The notes under the pieces are model-generated. The model was not told the origin of the DNA and searched no databases. It saw nothing but the letters and a program-made list of their open reading frames with translations. Below, piece after piece: positions 1 through 5,311 of a DNA stretch of 6,721 bases. The number at the start of each line of letters is the position of its first letter. Positions within the stretch are counted from its first letter, which is position 1. A program made the position numbers and the translations under genes. Location of the stretch: the NCBI GenBank assembly GCA_964581505.1, contig CAZOOR010000094.1, forward strand, positions 1 to 6,721. The letters are read 5' to 3'. The stretch comes from CAZOOR01 sp964581505 (GTDB lineage Bacteria; Bacteroidota; Ignavibacteria; Kapaibacteriales; UBA2268).

Positions 1-28
1 AACCGCATCCTTCAGGGTGCGGTTTTTT
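1..28 (+). terminator. Rho-independent terminator of an upstream plus-strand unit
   Basis: Bases 1-10 can pair with 15-24: seven perfect pairs (1-7 with 18-24), then a T-G wobble and two C-G pairs, closed by a four-base loop TTCA at 11-14. A run of six T (23-28) follows directly. This is the classic intrinsic terminator layout for transcription on the plus strand, so a gene or operon probably ends just left of the window. Whether it also works on the minus strand cannot be judged, because the flank is cut off. Confidence 0.85.
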
Positions 29-33
29 ATTTG

Positions 34-75
34 GCTGTTCGCTCCCTCGCCCTTTGGGAGATGGCTGGGGTATGG
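34..75 (+). repeat. GC-rich intergenic repeat, left copy of an inverted pair
   Basis: The segment holds the core ctttgggagatggctggggt at 52-71. The reverse complement of 6520-6539 matches this core at 19 of 20 positions. Weaker similarity extends outward to a shared gctgttc (34-40 here; 6552-6558 on the other strand) and, with small changes, to a shared terminal GG (74-75). The copies are therefore in opposite orientation, one on each side of the phage gene block. The composition and position between genes resemble dispersed REP-like intergenic repeats seen in many bacterial genomes, but only these two copies can be seen here. Confidence 0.7.
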
Positions 76-95
76 TTGCTCTGTTGTATTGATGA

Positions 96-398
96 CTATC
101 TGCAATAGCGAAGACAATCCATAACGAGACAGGAAGAGACTGTCTCACCCGCTTTGTCAAGCAAACGATTATATATGAGTTTGCCGAGCAATTGCCCAAC
201 GAAAAAAGCTCCAACCAGTACGGGATATGTCCAGAAAGCAAATCCGATATCGCTATATATACGTAGAAATATAATTACAGGTACGGGCAAATGTACTGCA
301 AGTACCCATTGGAATGAGAATTTGCGAACGTTTGCACGCCAATAACCGAAAGGTATATTGAATAATATTATTATCAATGCTATTACTATAATTTTCAT
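96..398 (-). CDS. Small three-helix membrane protein of unknown function (host gene)
   Basis: The 100-residue product is strongly hydrophobic, with likely membrane helices at about residues 2-19 (MKIIVIALIIILFNIPFG), 28-46 and 50-72. Between helices 1 and 2 is a basic patch, YWRANVRKFSFQW, and the C-terminal 25 residues are hydrophilic. The general look is that of small conserved uncharacterised membrane proteins; I cannot assign a function. The start is the ATG at 396-398 (read on the minus strand), with no clear Shine-Dalgarno site ahead of it, unlike the phage genes. It is transcribed away from the phage operon and toward the left repeat, so it is more likely a host gene than part of the phage block. 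The plus-strand open frame inside it (154-345) is read as a shadow because the minus-strand product has a coherent membrane-protein pattern. Confidence 0.75.
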   Translation of the reverse strand: MKIIVIALIIILFNIPFGYWRANVRKFSFQWVLAVHLPVPVIIFLRIYSDIGFAFWTYPVLVGAFFVGQLLGKLIYNRLLDKAGETVSSCLVMDCLRYCR

Positions 399-692
399 TT
401 TAGGTCTAATAATAAATTACATCTTTCCTTAATTTAGACGTGTTCCATAAAATATATTTTTACTATAATAATTAATCTTGCAATTAGAAAGCAATTGGTT
501 TATTCTATTTTTTTACCACCTGATAAACCCAATTAAACTGTTTTGATATTATTATGATAAGTAAAATTTATCTTTCCATTTATTCTTTACAAATAATTTA
601 TAAATTCTTTTAAAATGCTTTCCGTGCCGTTTGCTGTCTCCCCACCTAATTTCGCATTGTCAATTTTTTGAATAAAAAGAAAGGAAAAAAAA
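399..692. promoter_or_regulatory. AT-rich divergent intergenic leader, probable promoter region
   Basis: About 290 bp without a convincing gene separate the minus-strand membrane protein from the plus-strand phage operon, so promoters for both directions should lie here. The region is very AT-rich. A weak sigma70-like candidate for the operon is TTTACA at 586-591 with an AT-rich TTTAAA at 609-614 (17-bp spacing). I found no clear Bacteroidota-type TTTG / TAnnTTTG pair. A more GC-rich block at about 615-660 stands out. It could encode 18 residues from an ATG at 615, ending in TGA at 669-671, but it has no ribosome binding site. An AAGGA ribosome binding site at 681-685 serves the first operon gene. 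No repressor or transposase gene lies in this space. Confidence 0.4.
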
Positions 693-1577
693 ATGTGGAT
701 TGAAATTTTCCGAACAGGAAAACACACTGACTCAAACGGCAGGAGTGGCGAATTCCCACCGGAACGACTCGCCGAGATAGCCTCAACTTACAATTCCCGA
801 ATCCTCGAAGAGCCTACAATGCTGGCTCCTGTCGTTAAGGGTCATCCAAAAGATAATGCGCCTGCCTATGGCTGGGTAAAACGACTGGCGCGCCGCGGCA
901 ATCGGCTTGTTGCTTTTGTCGAAGATATTGCGGCAGATTTTGCCGACGAAGTACGGCAAGGTAAATATAAGAAGATTTCCATTTCCCTCTATCCCGATAT
1001 GATGCTCAGGCATATTGGTTTTCTCGGTGCCGCGACGCCTGCGGTCAAGGGATTGGCTGAAGCGAAATTTACTGAGGACGGTTCGCTTTACGAATATGCG
1101 GATTTTTCTATGAGTGATGACAGGGACGAAACTCTCGAAGCAGAGAATGAAAAATTGAAGCGCGAAATCGAAATGATAAAAAAGGAAACTCGATTACGTG
1201 AATTTCGCGAATATGCCAACGGATTGATTGCCGATGAGAGCGGTGCAAAAATATTACCTTCGCAGGCGGCGGGTCTTGTTGATATTCTCGAACTTGCTTA
1301 TCAATTGGATATTAGTAAAAATTCCGACAATACGGAAGATAGTCCCTCGGCAGTCGAACAGATTAAAAGTTTTATCGAAAACCTAAAACCATTATTCAAC
1401 ACAAGTGAATTTGCCGAGAGAGCAAATATTTCCACTAATCCCGAATTTGCTTTATCATCACGGAATATTAATCCGGAGCGTTTGCAAATTCACGAGAAGG
1501 CATTGACATTGCAAACAAGTGAACCCGGGCTTTCGTACGAAGAAGCTGTACTAACGGTTCAGAAAAATTCATTATAA
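693..1577 (+). CDS. Mu I-like phage head maturation protease with scaffold-like C-terminus
   Basis: This 294-residue protein matches the pattern of the Mu-like prophage I protein family, which cleaves scaffold and head proteins during procapsid maturation. The N-terminal half carries the family's recognisable blocks: VVKGHPK at 47-53, PAYGWV at 57-62, KKISISLYPD at 93-102 and LRHIGFLGAATPAVKGL at 105-121. His51 and a serine in the SIS segment (Ser96 or Ser98) are plausible catalytic residues by analogy to other prohead proteases; this is inference. Residues about 145-172 are highly charged and predicted coiled coil, and the tail ends in an HEKALTLQ...PGLSYEEAV block (267-286) like that of Mu I homologues. 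Mu makes its scaffold (gpZ) from an internal start in this gene, and Met140 (ATG at 1110) sits just before the coiled coil here. The ATG at 693 follows AAGGA at 681-685. It is the first gene of the operon, 27 bp before the capsid gene. Confidence 0.88.
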   Translation: MWIEIFRTGKHTDSNGRSGEFPPERLAEIASTYNSRILEEPTMLAPVVKGHPKDNAPAYGWVKRLARRGNRLVAFVEDIAADFADEVRQGKYKKISISLYPDMMLRHIGFLGAATPAVKGLAEAKFTEDGSLYEYADFSMSDDRDETLEAENEKLKREIEMIKKETRLREFREYANGLIADESGAKILPSQAAGLVDILELAYQLDISKNSDNTEDSPSAVEQIKSFIENLKPLFNTSEFAERANISTNPEFALSSRNINPERLQIHEKALTLQTSEPGLSYEEAVLTVQKNSL

Positions 1578-1604
1578 TTTATTTTTTATTAATAAGGAGA
1601 AAAA

Positions 1605-2546
1605 ATGGCAACTTCAAGAATTGATGACATCAGAATGATTGACCCCGTACTTACAACAGTCGCACAGGGTTATTCGAATGCGGCAATGATTGCCGGCGGA
1701 CTGTTTCCTATTGTCAAAGTAACGAAATTGAAAGGAAGAATACCGATTTTCGGTAAGGAAGCATTTGTTGTACGTGATATGCAACGCGCTATGCGTGCGG
1801 CGTCCAATCGTATTCCGCCATCAGACCTCGAGATGATTGAATATGAAACAAATGAAAAAGATGTCGAAACGGCTATTGATTATATTGAAGAGGAGGAAAG
1901 TCCCGAATCGGCACGTCTCGAACATCGCATTACACGCCAACTTGTTGATATAATAGAACTGAGCCGCGAAAAAGAAGTGGCGGACTTGGTGCAGAATCCT
2001 TCTAATTATTCATCATCTCAAAAAAATATTATTGATGCGGCGCACGCATTCAACGACTATTCGCTTTCGCTCGACCCGATAGCAATTATAAAGGACGGTA
2101 TGAGCGCTGTTCGGAATAAAATTGCACGCTATCCAAACACAATGGTTATTGGCGAGAGTGCTTATAGAGCATTAATTGAGCATCCGAAAATTGTTGAGAG
2201 AGTAAAATATACCGGTGTAACAAATGTGAGCAAGAAGGCACTTGCAGAGATTATCGGTGTAGATAATATTTATATTGGTTTGGCTGTAACGACTGAGGAC
2301 GGGAACACATTTACCGATATTTGGCAGGATAATATTATCCTGGCTTATGTTGATGGAAGTGATAAGAATAACCGTAGTGAATACAATCCAAGCTATGGCT
2401 ATACTCTGCAAAGAAAAGGTAAGCCGGAAGTTGATACTTATTACGAGAACGGTGGTAAAATCAAGATTATTCGCAATACTGATAACTACTGCGTAAAGAT
2501 TACGGCACCCGAAGCGGCATTTTTAATCAGCAACACTAACCATTAA
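1605..2546 (+). CDS. Phage major capsid protein (Mu-like, HK97-fold type)
   Basis: The 313-residue product is placed directly after the maturation protease, where Mu-like phages carry the major head protein (gpT position). The sequence has the expected layout. The N-terminus, DPVLTTVAQGYSN (13-25), leads into LFPIVKVTKLKGRIPIFGKEAF (33-54). A charged helical stretch follows at about 74-130. The typical core, ARYPNTMVIGESAYRALIEHP at 174-194, continues into KALAEIIGVDNIYIGLAV (211-228), and a beta-rich C-terminus includes GYTLQRKGKPEVDTYYENGG (265-284). That core is what I recognise from Mu-like and related capsid proteins. The length of about 310 residues is normal. GGAG at 1596-1599 sets the ATG at 1605. 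The protein would form the icosahedral shell. No truncation or frame break is visible. Confidence 0.9.
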   Translation: MATSRIDDIRMIDPVLTTVAQGYSNAAMIAGGLFPIVKVTKLKGRIPIFGKEAFVVRDMQRAMRAASNRIPPSDLEMIEYETNEKDVETAIDYIEEEESPESARLEHRITRQLVDIIELSREKEVADLVQNPSNYSSSQKNIIDAAHAFNDYSLSLDPIAIIKDGMSAVRNKIARYPNTMVIGESAYRALIEHPKIVERVKYTGVTNVSKKALAEIIGVDNIYIGLAVTTEDGNTFTDIWQDNIILAYVDGSDKNNRSEYNPSYGYTLQRKGKPEVDTYYENGGKIKIIRNTDNYCVKITAPEAAFLISNTNH

Positions 2547-2562
2547 TTAAAAGGAGAAAAAA

Positions 2563-2907
2563 ATGGCATTAAACACAAAAACTTATCAACCGCTACAATC
2601 ATTAACTATACTAAGCACAGACGTATTGCCGGCTTTCCGTTTTGTAAATTATGCAGGTATGCTATGCGGCAATAACAAGCGGGCAATTGGCGTAACCGAA
2701 GTAGATTGGCTGCCCGAGCAGTATGCACAGGTTGTCGCTTTGGGAACAATGACGGTTGAAGCCGCTACTGCAATTACTCGCGGAGATAATGTTACCTCTG
2801 CCGCTGACGGCAAGGCACGTAAAGCTAATACAGGCGAAATTGTAAACGGTAGAGCATTAGAAAATGCAGTCTCGGGTGGTTTTGTCAAAATCAAACTTGT
2901 ACCATAG
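2563..2907 (+). CDS. Capsid cement/decoration protein, DUF2190-like
   Basis: This 114-residue protein has the pattern of the DUF2190 family of capsid cement proteins. An N-terminal segment TYQPLQSLTILSTDVLPAFRFVNYAG (7-32) precedes a GV-type turn (IGVTEVDWLPEQ, 42-53) and a VVALGTMTVEAATAITRGDNV block (57-77). The C-terminus matches the usual ending of a GRALENA segment (96-102) followed by GGFVKIKLVP. In phages with this protein it binds the outside of the capsid and stabilises it; that role is family knowledge. The position one gene downstream of the major capsid protein fits, as the two are made together. GGAG at 2553-2556 lies just ahead of the ATG at 2563. The frame is intact and of normal length. 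Confidence 0.82.
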   Translation: MALNTKTYQPLQSLTILSTDVLPAFRFVNYAGMLCGNNKRAIGVTEVDWLPEQYAQVVALGTMTVEAATAITRGDNVTSAADGKARKANTGEIVNGRALENAVSGGFVKIKLVP

Positions 2908-2919
2908 ACGGAGTAACAG

Positions 2920-3366
2920 ATGCCCTATTCGGATATAGATGACTTATTAAAAGAATTTAAAGCTGATGAATTAGCTATGCTGACCGGAGACCCTGCCGGT
3001 CAGCAGATTAATGTTGTTCGCGTAGATTATGCTCGCGAACTTGCCGAAGCCGTAATCAACTCATATCTCTACGGACGCTGGTTTGCAGAAGGCGAAGTGC
3101 CGCCCGATATGCTTTTGCGAAAACTATCGGTTGATTTAACTGTTTATAATCTTTTTGAATTTTGCTATGCAAGAACCGAGGTGCCGACTACTATCATTTG
3201 GAGGCGTGCAAATGCCTTTGAGTTATTGAAAAAATTACAAGCAGGTGATATTGCTCTTATTTCCTTGTATGGTGCAACAGAGAACCCGCCGGCAATAAGA
3301 ACAAATAAAAAATATAAAAAAAGAACATTTGACGAAGATTTATTGAACAAATATTCAGGAGAATAA
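2920..3366 (+). CDS. Mu gp36-like head completion protein, DUF1320
   Basis: The 148-residue product resembles the DUF1320 (Mu gp36) family. It begins with YSDIDDLLKEFKADELAMLTGD (3-24), as in the family's start of the form 'Y.t..dl...fg.del..L.d'. VDYARELAEAVINSYLYGRWF (36-56) matches the 'a..dA...idsYl..Ry' helix. PPDMLLRKLSVDLTVYNLFE (61-80) matches 'pp.l..l..diA.y.L'. Residues about 94-118 give the usual alpha-helical end with an LQAGDIALI segment (106-114). The function is not firmly established; members are encoded in the head-gene region and are thought to act at the head-tail connector or neck. The last 40 residues are lysine-rich and look disordered. GGAG at 2910-2913 supports the ATG at 2920. 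The gene sits 2 bp before the next one. Confidence 0.82.
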   Translation: MPYSDIDDLLKEFKADELAMLTGDPAGQQINVVRVDYARELAEAVINSYLYGRWFAEGEVPPDMLLRKLSVDLTVYNLFEFCYARTEVPTTIIWRRANAFELLKKLQAGDIALISLYGATENPPAIRTNKKYKKRTFDEDLLNKYSGE

Positions 3367-3368
3367 CA

Positions 3369-3656
3369 ATGAATAATTTAATTGATTTTGCAAAGCGGCA
3401 CATACTTTGGCTCGGTATTGGGCTTGTGTCGCTTGCTATATTCCGTCCGGGGCTGGCGGAAATAAAAACGATGCTACTGATTGCCATAATTGAATCGTTG
3501 GCTATTGCTCTATCAGGAGTAGCATTATTTGCCTATACAAAAATTGATTTTACCCGAGAAACTGCAAGCTCCAATCCGGGCTTTATATTCCTCGGTGTAC
3601 ATCTTAGCGTTGGCTTAATAGTTCTTGGCGTCTATCTTGCACAATATGGGGTATAG
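3369..3656 (+). CDS. Small three-helix membrane protein, holin candidate
   Basis: I do not recognise a family. The 95-residue product has three likely membrane helices at about residues 8-25 (ending in a charged-proline break near FRPG), 34-58 and 70-92. A short polar loop, YTKIDFTRETASSNPG, lies before the last helix. Small size, multiple helices and a position 1 bp ahead of a cell wall hydrolase gene are what a phage holin gene usually looks like; the holin would form the membrane lesion that releases or activates the hydrolase. This is inference from context, not from a motif. The start at 3369 has GGAG at 3358-3361. The unit overlaps nothing upstream, but it is spaced so tightly that translation is probably coupled. 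Confidence 0.7.
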   Translation: MNNLIDFAKRHILWLGIGLVSLAIFRPGLAEIKTMLLIAIIESLAIALSGVALFAYTKIDFTRETASSNPGFIFLGVHLSVGLIVLGVYLAQYGV

Positions 3657-3657
3657 A

Positions 3658-4254
3658 ATGAAAGCCATAATATTGCTAATCCTATTCTCATCACTCACCG
3701 GCTTGTACGGGATAAATCGTTATGCCTTGTCTTGCCGCAATGACCTATTGGCAGAATCCGGACGAATTGCCAAAGAGCAGGTAGGAGTAATCGAATATCG
3801 CAGAAATTCCGGCAAAATGATTTCCCGATACTTGCGAGCAGTCGGTTTGCCCGAAGGACAGCCCTATTGTGCCGCCGGTCAATACTGGTGTTTTGCCGAA
3901 GCCTGCCGCTTACTATCTATCAATAGAAATGAAATTCCATTGCCACGCACGGGACTTGCTAATTCAATGTTTAACTATGCCAAAAAATACGGGAAACCTA
4001 CCAAACCCATAGCACAAATAGGTGATTTAATAGTATGGAGACGCGGCAAAAGTATTTTCGGACATATTGAACGAATTATCGCCAAGGTGAAAGCAGGTTG
4101 GTTCTATACTATCGGTTTTAATACAAGCAAGTATATTAATGGCAAAAAATACGAAGGCGTATTTGTTCAGAAGCGAAATATTTATCACTTTCTTGGCAGA
4201 TTGAGATTCAGGGGATTTATTGGATTTAATACACGGAGGCAATATGACACGTGA
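3658..4254 (+). CDS. Cysteine-type peptidoglycan hydrolase (CHAP/NlpC-P60-like endolysin) with signal-anchor
   Basis: With the ATG at 3658 the product is 198 residues. It opens with a short hydrophobic signal or anchor segment (MKAIILLILFSSLTGLYG, 1-18), so it may be exported by the host secretion system and held at the membrane, like signal-arrest endolysins. The catalytic-domain pattern follows: a QVGVIEYRRNSGKMISRYLR segment (41-60), then GQPYCAAGQYWCFAEA at 67-82 with the probable nucleophile Cys71. IGDLIVWRR (121-129) precedes FGHIERI with the probable catalytic His136, and TIGFNTS (151-157) precedes GVFVQKR. Related phage enzymes usually read TIEGNT at the last site, so the acidic residue is absent here while Asn155 remains. 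Upstream in-frame starts (TTG 3625, ATG 3646) lie inside the previous gene and would spoil the signal segment. The enzyme should cut host peptidoglycan during lysis. Confidence 0.75.
   Translation: MKAIILLILFSSLTGLYGINRYALSCRNDLLAESGRIAKEQVGVIEYRRNSGKMISRYLRAVGLPEGQPYCAAGQYWCFAEACRLLSINRNEIPLPRTGLANSMFNYAKKYGKPTKPIAQIGDLIVWRRGKSIFGHIERIIAKVKAGWFYTIGFNTSKYINGKKYEGVFVQKRNIYHFLGRLRFRGFIGFNTRRQYDT
4235..4239 (+). promoter_or_regulatory. Shine-Dalgarno site that fixes the start at 4244
   Basis: A perfect GGAGG lies 4 bases ahead of ATG 4244, inside the end of the hydrolase gene. It favours this ATG over an in-frame TTG at 4220 that has no such site, and shortens the following gene to 114 residues. 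Confidence 0.8.
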
Positions 4255-4588
4255 AGTTATTAAGAATATGCCGATGAATATTAATTTTGCAAGCGATTGG
4301 CTAAGAAGTACAATTAAAGACTTCGCCGGCAAACATAAATATTCAATAGGTAATGTGCAGATAGTATGGTCGGAAGTTAGTGCCAATCCTAATGCTACAT
4401 TGAGTATTGAAGTAACCAATGACCTGCAATATAAAACAGTACTATCAACACACAATATAAACAGCAGAGACAACAGACAGAATACCCTTATGCTTTCGCT
4501 TAGTCCCGGTTTTAAATATTTTCGTTTCGTTTATACGGCAAATAATGTAACAACCGGTTGGCTGACGGTCATTGTGAATTATGAATAA
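4244..4588 (+). CDS. Unknown small beta-rich phage protein
   Basis: The 114-residue product is not assigned to a named family. After an N-terminal region of about 35 residues it alternates short beta-type strands: VQIVWSEVS (38-46), ATLSIEVTND (51-60), YKTVLSTHNI (63-72), TLMLSLS (81-87), FKYFRFVYTAN (90-100) and GWLTVIVNYE (105-114). A series of the form 'strand - SND - strand - F.R.VYT - G.L.V' resembles small beta-sandwich virion proteins of phages (decoration or adhesion modules), which is only a structural impression. There are no membrane segments or cysteines. The gene overlaps the hydrolase gene by 11 bp and the next gene by 8 bp, so it is translated as part of the lysis block even though it does not look like a lysis protein. 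Confidence 0.75.
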   Translation: MTREVIKNMPMNINFASDWLRSTIKDFAGKHKYSIGNVQIVWSEVSANPNATLSIEVTNDLQYKTVLSTHNINSRDNRQNTLMLSLSPGFKYFRFVYTANNVTTGWLTVIVNYE

Positions 4589-4862
4589 GATTAGTATCAT
4601 AGCGGGAGTGGCTTCGTTGATTGTATCAATGCTTGGATTTTTCCTTGCGATACGAGCAGAGCTGAAGAAACATACACAACAATTAATTGATTCAAAACTC
4701 GAAGAGGAAAAACGCCACTCTCGCCATGAGCAACGCCTAACCGTTATTGAGCAAAAAGCCGCTTACAAAGATGCCTATATTACCGAACGGCTCGATGCTC
4801 TGACCCGTCGTCTTGGCGAACTTTACGAACTTTTTCTGGAACATCTAAGGGAGGAACATTGA
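4581..4862 (+). CDS. Membrane-anchored coiled-coil protein (i-spanin, XhlA- or DUF2730-like)
   Basis: The 93-residue product has one N-terminal membrane helix (about 5-24, IIAGVASLIVSMLGFFLAIR) followed by a long charged helix (26-92) with heptad-like spacing of hydrophobic residues and many E/K/R residues, i.e. a coiled coil. No named motif is visible. This design fits three kinds of phage proteins: inner-membrane spanins of the Rz type, XhlA-like lysis partners, and Mu gp25-like DUF2730 proteins. Its position between the hydrolase block and another anchored protein favours a lysis role, but this is inference. The ATG at 4581 overlaps the previous stop by 8 bp and has no good ribosome binding site, so translational coupling is likely. 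Confidence 0.7.
   Translation: MNKISIIAGVASLIVSMLGFFLAIRAELKKHTQQLIDSKLEEEKRHSRHEQRLTVIEQKAAYKDAYITERLDALTRRLGELYELFLEHLREEH
4849..4854 (+). promoter_or_regulatory. Shine-Dalgarno site supporting a TTG start at 4859
   Basis: GGGAGG lies 4 bases ahead of TTG 4859. The TTG overlaps the previous gene's TGA stop (TTGA at 4859-4862). The first ATG in frame is at 4880 and has only AT-rich sequence ahead of it, so the TTG is the better supported start. Confidence 0.7.
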
Positions 4863-5305
4863 CTAATAATATAATTAATATGACCGTGATACTACTTATT
4901 GTATGTGTCATTATTTTGATTTACCTCTTAAATAAACACAATAATGCCGCAAACAACGATATGGAGGCACATATTGTTCGTGATACGATAGTGAAACTCG
5001 TTCCGGCAAAACCCCTTGTCATCACAAAGGTTAAAACAAGAATAATTAAACTGAGCGATACAGTGATTTGCTATCACCCGTTTCGGGCGGAAATTGATAC
5101 GATTATTCAGCACGATACGATTCGTTCATATTATAAATTTCCGAACGGCTTCTTTTCGCTTAGAATAAATAGACATTCCGATACTATGATGACAGAGAGG
5201 GCGGTCGTTTATAGAATAAAGCAAACAAAGGAAAAATGGTGGGAAAAACCGCTTATGGTACTCGGCGGTGTTCTTGCCGGCTACACAATTGGCAGAGTAA
5301 GATAA
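4859..5305 (+). CDS. Membrane-anchored periplasmic protein, spanin-type candidate
   Basis: Starting from TTG 4859 the product is 148 residues. It has a single strong membrane helix at about 8-24 (MTVILLIVCVIILIYLL) and then a hydrophilic domain. That domain includes RDTIVKLVPAKPLVITKVKT (41-60), SDTVICYHPFRAEIDTI (66-82) and HDTIRSYYKFPNGFFSL (85-101), with repeated 'DT[IV]' units. The end, KWWEKPLMVLGGVLAGYTIG (126-145), is a second, glycine-rich hydrophobic stretch that could re-enter the membrane. The pattern resembles uncharacterised proteins found near lysis genes in Bacteroidota phages, where a spanin (Rz-like) role is plausible; this is recognition by general look, not by a diagnostic motif. 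The gene overlaps the coiled-coil gene by 4 bp, so the two are probably made in step and may work as a pair. Confidence 0.7.
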   Translation: MTNNIINMTVILLIVCVIILIYLLNKHNNAANNDMEAHIVRDTIVKLVPAKPLVITKVKTRIIKLSDTVICYHPFRAEIDTIIQHDTIRSYYKFPNGFFSLRINRHSDTMMTERAVVYRIKQTKEKWWEKPLMVLGGVLAGYTIGRVR

Positions 5306-5311
5306 ATATTT

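Noticed and set aside
1..28. Phage attachment site or end of a transposable phage
   Set aside because: The sequence is an ordinary intrinsic terminator. I found no matching direct repeat at the right side and no Mu-type terminal signature.
154..345. Plus-strand frame of 63 codons opposite the left membrane protein gene
   Set aside because: It has no recognisable pattern, and the minus-strand frame over the same bases gives a coherent three-helix protein.
2172..2411. Minus-strand frame inside the capsid gene
   Set aside because: Antisense shadow of the conserved capsid core; no ribosome binding site or motif.
2649..2894. Minus-strand frame inside the cement protein gene
   Set aside because: Antisense shadow of a clearly DUF2190-like protein; its A/V-rich product reflects the reverse reading of the plus-strand codons.
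3257..3487. Minus-strand frame bridging the gp36-like and holin-candidate genes
   Set aside because: It crosses a gene boundary with a good plus-strand ribosome binding site; the hydrophobic look comes from reversed A/T-rich lysine codons.
3625..3657. Longer endolysin start at TTG 3625 or ATG 3646
   Set aside because: Both lie inside the holin-candidate gene and add residues ahead of a clean signal segment that begins at ATG 3658.
4220..4243. Longer start at TTG 4220 for the beta-rich protein
   Set aside because: A perfect GGAGG is placed 4 bases before ATG 4244, and no such site exists for the TTG.
4027..4473. Minus-strand frame of 148 codons
   Set aside because: It spans the end of the endolysin gene and the start of the beta-rich gene, both well supported on the plus strand. 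It has no sensible start context and its product shows no domain pattern.
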